From Bacteroidota bacterium (GTDB lineage: Bacteria > Bacteroidota > Bacteroidia > B-17B0 > Aurantibacillaceae), in NCBI GenBank assembly GCA_016702705.1, contig JADJDM010000010.1, positions 62,001-126,000 on the forward strand: a DNA stretch of 64,000 nucleotides. Direction: 5' to 3'. The translations under genes were made by a program, and so were the position numbers. Every line of letters starts with the position of its first letter. The first letter of the stretch is position 1. Below are positions 19,600-27,505 of the stretch, piece after piece. The notes below the pieces were generated by a model that worked only from the letters and a program-made list of their open reading frames with translations, made no database searches and was not told where the DNA came from.

Positions 19600-20394
19600 T
19601 CACTTTTTGTTCCACCACATTACAAATCCAAAATCAGTTATCAATCTACAAATGTTACCGTCTTTGTCAAGCCCAATATAGCTGCCATAACAACCATCTC
19701 CCCAACCCGTGTTAAAAGCCGCAAGATTGTGATTGTTGAAACTATGTATGCAACCAAAAAAATTGGGTGAAAGCCATTTTTTGCCTGAAAACGCAGCAAC
19801 CCAACCAGGCTGCTCGAGCTTATCTAATTCATTATTCGCTATTGAGTCAATGTAGGTAGCTTGTCCAGCGTCAACACCAAAGCAATAAGTAGTTGTATCA
19901 TTAATTGGAATTTGTTTTTCCCCACTTTGAGTAGCATAAATCCACTTATTAACAGGATTGTTTGAAAACACAATTCGACTATATGCAACTCTATTGTTAT
20001 TTGGAATTTTCGCGATTGCCAATTGTACTGAAAACTCGCCAACTGGAAAAACCTGAGTAAACGGGCGACTGTCTATATTTACAATTGGGTCACATGCTAT
20101 AATTTTCCCACTTTCTATTTTAATTTTCCCTAATTCAAGTGTTTGAAAAAAATATGTTGTTGTGTCTTTTGTAGTAATTTCTACTACAAACGTTGAGTCA
20201 ATAAATGCAGCTTCAAAGCAGTTGGGAAATTCAGTTCCTTTGTAATTTGATTTTACTATTGAATTCGAAATGATAGTTATTGGTTTTGATAGATTTGAGT
20301 CTAAGGATTCTGTAGGTTGTGTCCTATTTTGGCTACAAGATTGAATCACTATCGAGAGTAAAAATATAATTAGTTGTAGTGCCAGTTGTCTCAT
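19600..20394 (-). CDS. DUF4241-family lipoprotein
   Basis: About 264 aa. A lipoprotein signal (LLSIVIQSC) follows the preferred ATG at 20394; a longer start at 20415 is possible. The body fits DUF4241: GKIIACDPIVNIDSRPFTQV, VGEFSVQLAIAK, then FNTGWGDGCYGSYIGLDKDG and a C-terminal LITDFGF. The function of DUF4241 is not established. It is the last gene before the distal attC-like site, on the same strand as all other genes of the array, with the DUF4844-like gene 42 nt upstream. Confidence 0.65.
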   Translation of the reverse strand: MRQLALQLIIFLLSIVIQSCSQNRTQPTESLDSNLSKPITIISNSIVKSNYKGTEFPNCFEAAFIDSTFVVEITTKDTTTYFFQTLELGKIKIESGKIIACDPIVNIDSRPFTQVFPVGEFSVQLAIAKIPNNNRVAYSRIVFSNNPVNKWIYATQSGEKQIPINDTTTYCFGVDAGQATYIDSIANNELDKLEQPGWVAAFSGKKWLSPNFFGCIHSFNNHNLAAFNTGWGDGCYGSYIGLDKDGNICRLITDFGFVMWWNKK

Positions 20395-20436
20395 GTGTTT
20401 ATTTTCAGTTAGCAAGCTAGTTTTGACTTCAGGTTT

Positions 20437-20826
20437 TTAGCTCTGTGGAGGTCTCCCAGGTGCGTTCTTCATAAGTTTTGCTATTTCTGGTCCGTACATC
20501 CATTCAATTACAATTTCATTTACCGTACTATTAGTGATTTGTGATAATTGAACTATATATTCGCAAATAAATTCTCTTTCTTCAGTATCATAGTCAATAC
20601 TATTTAGCGATAGCAAATTACTTTTTAAAATTCCAGTAAGTTGTTCTGGGTTATTACCAGAATTAAGCGCATCCACTAATTTATTCGCTACTTCATTAAA
20701 AAAGTTTTGCAATTTGTCAGATACACTTTTGTCTGAAGGAATTAATCCTCTCGAATTCCAAATGGTGTCGGCAAATTTATCTTTAGCGATAAATTCCATC
20801 AGGAGTTTAATTACGTCTTCGTTCAT
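20437..20826 (-). CDS. DUF4844-like small protein
   Basis: A 129-aa cytoplasmic protein that resembles DUF4844: an N-terminal KLLMEFIAKDKFADTIW helix, a central helical pair and the near-C-terminal DTEEREFICEYIVQL with a WMYGPEIA segment. No catalytic motif is visible and the function is unknown. It shares a cassette with the DUF4241 gene: an attC-like site lies upstream at 20864-21052 and the next lies beyond the DUF4241 gene. Confidence 0.55.
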   Translation of the reverse strand: MNEDVIKLLMEFIAKDKFADTIWNSRGLIPSDKSVSDKLQNFFNEVANKLVDALNSGNNPEQLTGILKSNLLSLNSIDYDTEEREFICEYIVQLSQITNSTVNEIVIEWMYGPEIAKLMKNAPGRPPQS

Positions 20827-20863
20827 TCTAATTCAATTATTAATTCTTGTCTATAAGGCTTAC

Positions 20864-21052
20864 CGCTAACGTTTGACGGGCTTGCGCTGTGCGGCTACCG
20901 AAGCCTCAAAGGTTTTAAACCCGCAAATGTTTAAACGAAGATAACACTTTCTTAAGCGGCGGCAAAACTAAAAAACTGCGCTTTAGCGCAAACCTTAATT
21001 TAGCCAAAGCCCTACCTCAAAACCCGCATGGCGCAATTGCCCGTTGTTAGGC
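20864..21052 (-). repeat. attC-like site B
   Basis: On the minus strand it starts GCCTAACAACGGGCAATTGC, matching the RYYYAAC core, and ends CAAACGTTAGCGG. The arms pair imperfectly through TAAC, CGGGC, TTGCGC and TGCGG blocks around a long ~125-nt middle. The total of 189 bp is longer than classical attC sites. It lies directly 3' of the cassette gene that ends at 21069. Confidence 0.5.
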
Positions 21053-21354
21053 CTAGTTTTTTTGTCCGCTACCCTATATTATTACCATCAAAGTCAAACT
21101 TATATTTGCGGTTTTCCCAGTCAGTTGCTAAAATATATTTGTCCGTGATTTGAAATGTGTTTTCACTGTCTAGCGTTGTGAAAATGTCTGCACCGCTATT
21201 TTGCCAAACAATTTTGCCATGCTTATCGAGCCTTGTGATTTCGAGTTCACCATGCACAATGTAACTGTCTTGAAGTTTAAATATTCCAAAGCATGTAGCC
21301 GTGTCGGCTTTGGTCTGCCACTGTAAACGTAGGTGTAAGCTCCCCATAATTGGA

Positions 21355-22226
21355 CTATACAAAAGTAGACTTTTTAATTAATTTATTATTAATTGTTGAA
21401 CCTTGCTTCACAAGATTCGGTACCGAATCTTGTGAAGCAAGGTTTTTTTGTTTGAACATAATTGGCGATAAGCCTCCCAGACTATCGTGCGGTCTGTAAT
21501 TATTATAATCATACATGAACTCCTCTGTAATTTCTCTTGCCTCATTTAAGTTCTCAAACAAATAAGCATCAAGTACATTTCTTCTATATGTTCCATTAAA
21601 ACGCTCAATAAAAGCATTCTGAGTTGGCTTACCCGGTTGTATGTAATGAAAGTTAATTTTATGCATCTTACTCCATTCCTCTGTTAATCCGGCTATAAAT
21701 TCTGGCCATTATCCATTCGTATTGTATTTGGCTTTTACGTTGTTTAATTAATCGGTTGAGTACCCAAACAATTGAGTTACTTTTTTAATGAGTAATCAAT
21801 TTCTATATGCAGTAACTCACAATTAAAATCATCTATTACATTAAACGTTTTTAAATTTTCTTCCATTCATTAAAGCATCGTGCATAAAATCAATAGACCA
21901 AGTATGATTGATACACTCAGGAACCACTAATGCTTCCTTGATTCTTGCTGGCAAACGTCTTTTACCTTTTCTGCGAATATTTAAATTCATTGCTTTATAA
22001 ATTCTTGAACTCGTTTGTGATTCCAGTTATTTCCCTCGAGTCGTATGCGACCAAAGGCTTTCCAAAATCCTTCACGCGGATGTAAATCAGCCTTTAATTG
22101 CAGTTCATTCATTACTTCACTATCGTCTTTTTTTGTTTTGTAATAAACTGTAGCCTTACCAAGATTTAAAACTTTGCACGCCCTACTGATGCTGTAAGCT
22201 CCTGAACTACATATTTCAGTAGCCAT
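21355..22226 (-). pseudogene. IS3 transposase orfB (DDE integrase core), multiple frameshifts
   Basis: The rve/DDE catalytic half of an IS3 transposase. Pieces in different frames reconstruct a normal orfB: an N-terminal RISRACKVLNLGK-like region, GFWKAFGRIRLEG, then the DDE residues in WSIDFMHDA, RMDNG and FIERFNGTYRR, ending in YNNYRPHDSLGGLSP. At least five single-base indels interrupt it, mostly in short A, T or C runs (for example the six-T run at 21781-21786). No substitution-type stop was seen in the reconstructed frame. Dead element or poor sequence quality are both possible. Confidence 0.75.
21401..21442. repeat. Perfect 42-bp palindrome inside orfB
   Basis: CCTTGCTTCACAAGATTCGG followed directly by its own reverse complement around a central GTAC. 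Read on the plus strand it is followed by seven T (21443-21449), so it could terminate transcription entering the element from outside. On the minus strand it encodes part of the orfB C-terminus. Confidence 0.85.
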
Positions 22227-22232
22227 TTGTTT

Positions 22233-22511
22233 TTAACGCAAGGCTTTAAAGCTTTTTTCTATAATCTCCTTCGCTAATTTTAAATCGAGCGCTAATTCAG
22301 CATACATGTGCTTTAAACGACGATTTTCTTCCTCTAAGGATTTCATTTTCTTTAGCTCATCAGAGTTCATTCCGCCGTAACGCTCTCGCCATTTATAAAA
22401 TGCTGCTTTACTTACGCCGTGATCTCTCACTATTTCTAATACTGATTTGCCATTATCAAACTCCTTGAGTATGTTGGCAATTTGCTCGGGGGTGAATCTT
22501 TTTTTCTTCAT
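22233..22511 (-). CDS. IS3 transposase orfA (helix-turn-helix)
   Basis: A 92-aa DNA-binding subunit of an IS3-family transposase: KKRFTPEQIANILKEFDNGK, then HTH (VRDHGVSKAAFYKWRERYGG), then a leucine-zipper-like helix (LKKMKSLEEENRRLKHMYAE). It is intact and of normal length. orfB begins 6 nt downstream. IS3 elements typically fuse orfA and orfB by programmed -1 frameshifting; I did not identify a slippery site with confidence. Confidence 0.88.
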   Translation of the reverse strand: MKKKRFTPEQIANILKEFDNGKSVLEIVRDHGVSKAAFYKWRERYGGMNSDELKKMKSLEEENRRLKHMYAELALDLKLAKEIIEKSFKALR

Positions 22512-22793
22512 TTTGATTAGGTTAATTTATTAGTTTTTTTTCTACTAACAAATAGTCCTAATTTTTGGGGAGCTTACACATCTGCCTCCTTTTAAATTAT
22601 CTGCTATACTTTTTCGTTGTCATTGTTACTTTTTGAAAGTATTTGAACAATTGCTGAAAAGAAATTCTTTTCGTCTGGACTGATGTATGTATATTCGGTC
22701 ATTATCTAAGAATTCTAATTTTGGTTGGGTTTTACTCTGCCAGTTTCGATCTTTGCCTTGTTTGACTTTTTTAAAGGGAAAACTATCTAAAAG

Positions 22794-22866
22794 AACTAAC
22801 GTTTATTAATTGCTCAAATGTTGCTATTTGCACTGTCTGCTCACTAACGCAAAACCCGTGTTAGGC
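22794..22866 (-). repeat. attC-like site D
   Basis: On the minus strand it starts GCCTAACACGGGTTTTGCG (RYYYAAC core) and ends AAACGTTAGTT, the same 3' core motif as sites B and E. Length is 73 bp. A short internal GTTAG/CTAAC dyad is also present. It sits between two cassette genes. Confidence 0.45.
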
Positions 22867-22872
22867 AATCGT

Positions 22873-23330
22873 TTATTTTTTCTGCTTATCAATTTTATCT
22901 TCTATTTTGTCCAGTCTGTAATTAATTAAGTTTGTCCCATTTTTACTTCATTAATGTCTGAGGCCAATTTTGTCCTGTTGAGTTTCAATGGTCTCAATAG
23001 TTTTGTGTTTTTCAACATCTTTTTCTAAAAGCGATAATTGGATCTTATTAAAGATAAGATAACCACCAATGCCTAAAATAATAGCAACGAAAACACCTAC
23101 AAATATTTCTTTCGAATAGTCGCCAATGTTATATGATATTTTCCGGGTCTAATTTGGTCAGAACTATCGATGTCATTAGAAGGTCTAACGATATCGTTTG
23201 AACCTTGAATATTGGAAAATGTGTCGACTGTAGGTTCTGCTCCAGATGTGTTAGTTAGCGATTTAGCTTTTTGCAATTGAGCATTTTCTATTGTATGGCA
23301 TTCCAGAATAGGTGCTCTGTTTTTATTCTT
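22873..23330 (-). pseudogene. Small membrane-anchored coiled-coil protein, frameshifted
   Basis: Minus-strand frames give a Ser/Asn/Asp-rich N-terminal stretch (NTSGAEPTVDTFSNIQGSND), one clear transmembrane helix (EIFVGVFVAIILGIGGYLIF) and a coiled-coil C-terminus (LLEKDVEKHKTIETIETQQ, then INYRLDKIEDKIDKQKK and stop at 22873). At least two single-base indels break it, and I cannot fix the start. No known family. It lies in the same cassette as the gene at 23342-24010 and precedes attC-like site D. Confidence 0.4.
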
Positions 23331-23341
23331 TTTAACCTATA

Positions 23342-24010
23342 TTATTTCTTATTTAAGTATTGGTCTTTGAAGTTTTTCAAAGATGATTTACAAAAATCAG
23401 TAAATGAAATGTCAGCATCTGAAATTTTTTCTAACGGAGGTTGATAATATTGCTGATAGTCTACAAAAAGATTCAAATCGTCCTTTAACGTTTTTCTATC
23501 GTATGAAATTATTTGATTCTCATAGTCGGTAGTTATGACATCTTTAATCGTTTTGGAGTTTTTTTACGCAATTAAATCGAACTGAAAGGCTGTCAGGATT
23601 CTTGTCGTGCTTTTTCAAAACGTTTTCGATGTCTTTGTATAATTCACTCCTTCTTTTCCGTAGATTTTAAAACACAACCAAATCTGTCAATTTTCACTAT
23701 GCCATATTCTTTAAATATTTCCTTAATTATAATTTTATCGTATGCCTCAAGAAAGTCGTTAAAGTCCTTTTCGAAATTGTCTGAAGAATTTATTTCTAAC
23801 ACAATATTTTCCGAATTTAAGGTAAGCTTATTGTCCTTTTGGTATCAATTAACAACCTAGCGTCATAGTAAGGTTTGTATTCAGGAAAAATTTTTTCATT
23901 AAATGTTTTGTCAGGATGTTTTAGAATATGGTCCATTAAACTCCTAAATTGTCTTCTAGTCCGTAACTTCTCACGAACCTTACTGCCATTACAAATCCTG
24001 TTAATTTCAT
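23342..24010 (-). pseudogene. Hypothetical cassette protein, several frameshifts
   Basis: Frames join to about 222 aa: MKLTGFVMAVRFVRSYG at the ATG (24010), then LMDHILKHPDKTFNEKIFPE, LTLNSENIVLEINSSDNFEK, YDKIIIKEIFKEYGIVKIDR, RRSELYKDIENVLKKHDKNP and a C-terminus ending in FKDQYLNKK. The overall length of 669 nt is a multiple of three, so indels cancel. The central EINSSDNFEKDF and IKEIFKEYGIVKIDRFG segments look structured, but I do not recognise the family. No signal peptide or membrane helix. Between attC-like sites E and D. Confidence 0.45.
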
Positions 24011-24043
24011 ATTGTTTATTTTGTCTTTCTAAATATTTATGTT

Positions 24044-24125
24044 GCCTAACGTTTTGCAAGCAGGCACAGAAACGGTTTTAAACACAATGGTCGAGCCGTT
24101 TTTGTGCTTGCTTGCTGTTATAGCC
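24044..24125 (-). repeat. attC-like site E (best example)
   Basis: An 82-bp site. On the minus strand it starts GGCTATAAC and ends ACGTTAGGC (GTTRRRY core). Internal arms 24053-24074 and 24096-24118 pair over about 22 positions with a few mismatches and a bulge, around an unpaired loop of about 20 nt. Size, terminal cores and imperfect stem are what attC sites require. It sits immediately 3' of the gene at 24137-25213. Confidence 0.65.
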
Positions 24126-24136
24126 TAGTGCCTTTA

Positions 24137-25213
24137 CTAAGCTGGTTCTTTAGATTTGTCGTAAGTGTCTACAATGTTTAAAGAGTTGCAGAATGTTGGA
24201 AGATGTCGTCAATAGTATTGATTTCATTTTTAACTTCTTTTTCTGCTCGTCAAGAGTCACGAAATATTTTTTAGCGCCACCTAAATAAAGTCTACAAATT
24301 GTTTTACGATTATTGTCGTCAAGTAAGATTGCGAAATATGATTGAGCATCTCTATAGCTGATTCTAGTTGCAAGGTTTTTTGACGTAAAATAGTTTTACA
24401 ATCATAAAACCTTCTAACTCTTCTTCTGTCGTTACAACTTTGTTTGCCTCTTCTTTTGCAAGGTCGGCCGCTGCTTGAACCACCTCTTGTTCTTTTGTTG
24501 CCTCATCTTCTTTTGTCAATGCGGTTTCAATCGGTCTGTGATTAGTTCACTAATATGTTGTTGGATTGATTTCTTTGTCAGATTTGTAAACTGCTCTAAT
24601 ACTTTTGCTGTTACAACACTTGGGTAAACTTGTAGCAAAATGTTTTACGAAGTCCGGTGTTGGATTTACAAGCTCTTGCTGAATTAAATGTTTTAATTCA
24701 TTTGTATATTTTAATTCACTTGCGGTATTAGTTATGCTTTCAGCGTCAAAGTATGATTTATGAAATTTCTTTAATTCATCAATCTGATTGTCCTTTATCT
24801 CAGCAATATTAAATTCTAAGAATGGTTTTTCGTCCATCTTGTTTGCATCAACAAGGTCGGTGTAAAAACGATATGAAATACCGTTTGTCAAAATACCAAA
24901 CTTTGCTTTTGAAACGTGGAAATATCGTAAAAGCTGTCCGTCATGAATGTTTAAATTTTGAGCCCAATGTTTACATTCAATTAAAATGGTCGGTGAACCG
25001 TCCTTGAAAATTGCATAATCAATTTTTTCTCCTTTTTTAGCCCGATGTCTGAAATAAATTCTGGAACAACTTCAATAGGATTAAAAAACGTCATAACCTA
25101 ACGCTTGAATAAATGGCATAATGAAAGCATTTTTGTTACTTCCTCTGTCGATATTTGATCTTTTAATTTTGTTACTCTGTCTCCAGTAATTTAATTTGGT
25201 CTTTGAAATCCAT
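24137..25213 (-). pseudogene. Type I restriction enzyme R N-terminal-like nuclease, multiple frameshifts
   Basis: Frames reconstruct about 355 aa starting MDFKDQIKLL at 25213, with EEATKNAF-like and FIQALGYDVFNPIEVVPEF segments, then the PD-(D/E)XK nuclease core KIDYAIFKDGSPTILIECKH (Asp, then ECK). Helical segments follow (QDELKKFHKSY-like region, QQELVNPTPDFVKHFA) and a C-terminal AKKYFVTLDEQKK. This is the HsdR N-terminal domain found alone in many bacteria; no helicase domain or HsdM/HsdS is present. At least six single-base indels, nearly all in A/T runs. Possible defence or DNA-processing role. Confidence 0.6.
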
Positions 25214-25274
25214 TGTCATTGTCGTTAGGGTTAATATTCAAATATAGTAATTTTATGTCGTTCGTCTAGGCATT

Positions 25275-25296
25275 GGCTATAACTTGTTTATACCCC
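25275..25296. repeat. Degenerate attC-like core F at the 5' end of the array
   Basis: GGCTATAACTTGTTTATACC is a near-palindrome whose left half equals the GGCTATAAC end of site E. It lies upstream of the first gene of the array, where a leading recombination site could be. It has no long stem. Confidence 0.3.
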
Positions 25297-25427
25297 TGAC
25301 GAAATCAGACCTATGCACCCAATAATAGATGATTATGCCTGTATTTATAAGAAAGTACTTAAACAAATATACCAATTCCCTCCAACAAATTAGCACAATT
25401 TTAACCTAACAATTGCGTTAAGTGGCA

Positions 25428-26076
25428 ATGAAAAAACTCTACGTTTTTCTTATAATGTCAATTATTTGCCTTGATGTTTGTGGGCAAGGTCAATTTAAAA
25501 ATCATTTTAAATTTGGGTTTAAATTGGGTGGTGGTATAAACACTATTACTGGCAGTACAACAATAACGCTTCCAAAAGGGGGCTTAATGGGCGGCTTGTG
25601 GTTTCAAATAAAAATAAGTAAAAATTGGACCATGCAAAGTGAACTAATTTATTCTTATAAAGGAAATGGTAAATTCGATTCAAATCGTCCCAAAAATGGC
25701 GATTATTTGTTAACGCTATCTTACTATGAAGTCCCAATCCTTTTCCAATACAACAAGAAAAAAGGTTTACTTTGAATTTGGTGTAGGTTTAGCAACATTA
25801 TCCGGCGCTGGAGAAATTGTAATTGGAGGAGTACTTCCATACAACCCAGATTATTATACCTTTAGTAAAAGAGACTTTACATTCAATATAGGAACTGGCT
25901 ACGTATTCAACGAAAAATGGCGCACAGGCTTGCGATTAACCAACTCAATCATTCCTGTCCGCAAACAATTACCAAAAGCTTCTATGCCAGGTTACAATAT
26001 AGGTTTAGTATTTTCTGTTAGCCGTCAAATAAACTTTAAAGCCTCAAGAAATAAGCAAAAGGAAGATGGGCTGTAA
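25428..26076 (+). pseudogene. Porin-like outer-membrane beta-barrel protein (single frameshift)
   Basis: Signal peptide (MKKLYVFLIMSIICLDVCGQ), then a PorT/OmpW-like 8-strand barrel: FKFGFKLGGGINTITGSTTI, QSELIYSYKGNG, LTLSYYEVPILFQYN, VYFEFGVGLATLSGAG, FNIGTGYVFNEKWRTGLRLT and a final strand near NIGLVFSV. The two frames join if the six-A run at 25758-25763 is reduced to five, giving 215 aa (YNKKKVYFEFG), the normal size. The ATG at 25428 is preferred over a GTG 6 nt upstream. First plus-strand gene after the cassette region. Confidence 0.75.
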
Positions 26077-26093
26077 AAGGGTTTTTAGTTTTA

Positions 26094-26177
26094 AACCACG
26101 GAGACACGGAGGGCACAAAGTTTCTGAGAGTTTACGAAATCTCTCCGTGTTCCTCCGTGGAATCTGTGTCTCTGTGG
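26094..26177. repeat. Dyad repeat of the ACCACGGAGACACGGAG type
   Basis: ACCACGGAGACACGGAGG on the left faces CTCCGTGTTCCTCCGTGG and TGTGTCTCTGTGGT on the right, forming an imperfect inverted repeat of about 84 bp. Similar palindromes are scattered through many bacterial genomes. A shadow frame crosses it. It lies between the porin gene and the TA/RAYT island. Confidence 0.6.
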
Positions 26178-26202
26178 TAAAATTGCGCTTAACATCAATC
26201 AG

Positions 26203-26220
26203 ATTATCAAATTTTCAAAT
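26203..26220. repeat. Left copy of an 18-bp direct repeat flanking the TA/RAYT island
   Basis: attatcaaattttcaaat occurs here and identically at 28246-28263. Related A/T motifs (attttcaaat) follow each copy. Confidence 0.55.
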
Positions 26221-26265
26221 CACCACATTTTCAAATTTACAATTTGTATCTTAATCAAACAAAAT

Positions 26266-26297
26266 TTTGTTTCATTTTAAAACAATCCGTATCTTTG
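26266..26297 (+). promoter_or_regulatory. Promoter of the Panacea antitoxin operon
   Basis: TTTG at 26266-26269, a 20-nt spacer, then TATCTTTG at 26290-26297 matches the Bacteroidota TTTG/TAnnTTTG consensus. The ATG follows at 26326. Confidence 0.65.
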
Positions 26298-26325
26298 TAG
26301 TATTGAATGAAATAAACAAATTACC

Positions 26326-27139
26326 ATGAACACAAAATTAACTCAAAAGCAAATTGGTCAGCGGATAACAGAACTTCGGAAAATGAAGGGCTTATCGCAG
26401 GAAGAATTAGCTAAAAGTGTCAAAATTTCTAGACCTTCATTAGCTCAAATTGAGTTGGGGAACAGAGGTGTTGATATTCTTGAACTGCAAAAGCTGTCGT
26501 TGGTGTTGGAGTTTTCATTGGATGATTTTATGTCAAAAGATTTTAAAGCAGGTGGCTTCGAGAGCCTCAGCCACCAAGGTGGTGAAGGAAAAAAAGCCAA
26601 GAAAATAGAAGAACGTATTTCTGTACCTACGCTGCAAGTAAATAAGTTTAAAAATGTGTTATTGTATATTCTTGAACATTGTGCTGGTAAACCAAATGTT
26701 GGAGAAACAGTACTTTATAAATTACTATATTTTTCTGATTTTAATTATTACGAATTGTATGAAGAACATTTAACTGGTGCTAAATACAAAAAATTACCTT
26801 ATGGCCCAGTGCCACAAAAGCTCGACACTATTATTAATCAAATGATTGATAAAGGGCAATTGCAAAGGGTAAAAACAGAATATCATGGTTACCCACAAAC
26901 TCGTTACTTGCCCTTAGAAAAAGCTGATTTAACTAAATTAATGGCAAGCGAAAAAGAAGTTATTGATAAGGTAATTGAGCAAATGAGCGATTGGACGGCT
27001 TCTATGATAAGCGAATACTCGCACAATGATTTGCCTTGAGGAAGTTACGGATGAAGGTAAAGACATAAGTTACAATTTGGCTTTTTACAGAGAAGTTCCA
27101 TATTCGGTTAGAGTTTATAATGAAGCTGAAAACGAATAA
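26326..27139 (+). pseudogene. HTH-Panacea antitoxin (single frameshift near the end)
   Basis: About 270 aa. An XRE-type helix-turn-helix (about residues 8-62: GLSQEELAKSVKISRPSLAQ) is followed by a linker and a Panacea/DUF4065-type antitoxin domain (about 105-270: VGETVLYKLLYFSDFNYYEL, KKLPYGPVPQ, SEYSHNDLPW). The frame stops at a TGA at 27037-27039. Removing one base there restores LPWEVTDEGKDIS and a stop at 27137-27139, exactly 813 coding nt. The toxin gene starts 2 nt later. The HTH suggests autoregulation of the operon from the promoter at 26266. Confidence 0.8.
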
Positions 27140-27141
27140 GT

Positions 27142-27485
27142 ATGGAACTAAACTACCTACCTGAATACTTAAAGGATTTCAAAAGCCTATCGAAAAGATA
27201 CAGAACCTTAGAAAGTGATATGGCTGATGTAATTAAAATTGTAAAAGCCAGACCAAACGCACAGCCTCCATTAAGTTTTGAAATTGCTGGACTCGGACTT
27301 AAAACCTGCATTATAAAAGTTAAAAAAATTGCTAGTGATAGTTTTAAAGGAAGAGGATAAACTCAGGATTTAGATTAATTTACGCTTACTTCCCCGAAGA
27401 ACAAAAAATCACCTTCATTGAATTGTACCACAAAAACGACAAGGAAAATGAAGATAAAAAACGAATAAAGGATAATTTTAAGTAA
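27142..27485 (+). pseudogene. RelE/ParE-fold toxin (single frameshift)
   Basis: The partner of the Panacea antitoxin, a small mRNA-interferase-fold protein. It opens LNYLPEYLKDFKSLSKRYRT and contains ACIIKVKK-like and SFKGRG segments, then NSGFRLIYAYFPEEQKITFI and ELYHKNDKENEDKKRI, a classic RelE-like C-terminal half. The raw frame stops at 27360. Adding one A near 27357-27360 restores GRGINSGFRLIYAY and 114 aa. RelE-family toxins cut mRNA, usually on the ribosome. The break could instead be a real inactivating lesion, which would matter because the toxin is dangerous when unpaired. Confidence 0.75.
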
Positions 27486-27505
27486 GGAAATGATAATTAG
27501 TAAAT

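Larger units (their letters stand above)
21334..22578 (-). mobile_element. IS3-family insertion sequence
   Basis: A 1,245-bp element with terminal inverted repeats: TGTAAGCTCCCCATAATTGG on the left and TGTAAGCTCCCCAAAAATTA read inward from the right. It carries orfA (22233-22511) and orfB (21355-22226) in the usual order on the minus strand. The orfA sequence resembles the IS407/IS51 type. No target-site duplication is visible: flanks end AGG on the left and start CATC on the right. Confidence 0.85.
21069..22702 (-). pseudogene. Small cassette gene of unknown function, split by an IS3-family element
   Basis: The 5' part starts at the ATG at 22702 (MTEYTYISPDEKNFFSAIVQ) and the 3' part lies at 21333-21069 (LRLQWQTKADTATC through ITRLDKHGKIVWQNSGADIF). 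Removing 21334-22578 and adding one base to the five-T run at 22610-22614 gives a continuous 129-aa frame joined at GGRC-LRLQWQ. The product is a small beta-rich protein with no family I recognise. An attC-like site follows its stop and another lies upstream of its start, so it was a single-gene cassette before the insertion. Confidence 0.65.

Noticed and set aside
19512..25296. Prophage remnant
   Set aside because: No phage structural, lysis or integrase genes; layout with site-gene-site units fits cassettes better.
26066..26254. 62-aa plus-strand frame
   Set aside because: It lies over the dyad repeat and A/T motifs and has no plausible protein features.
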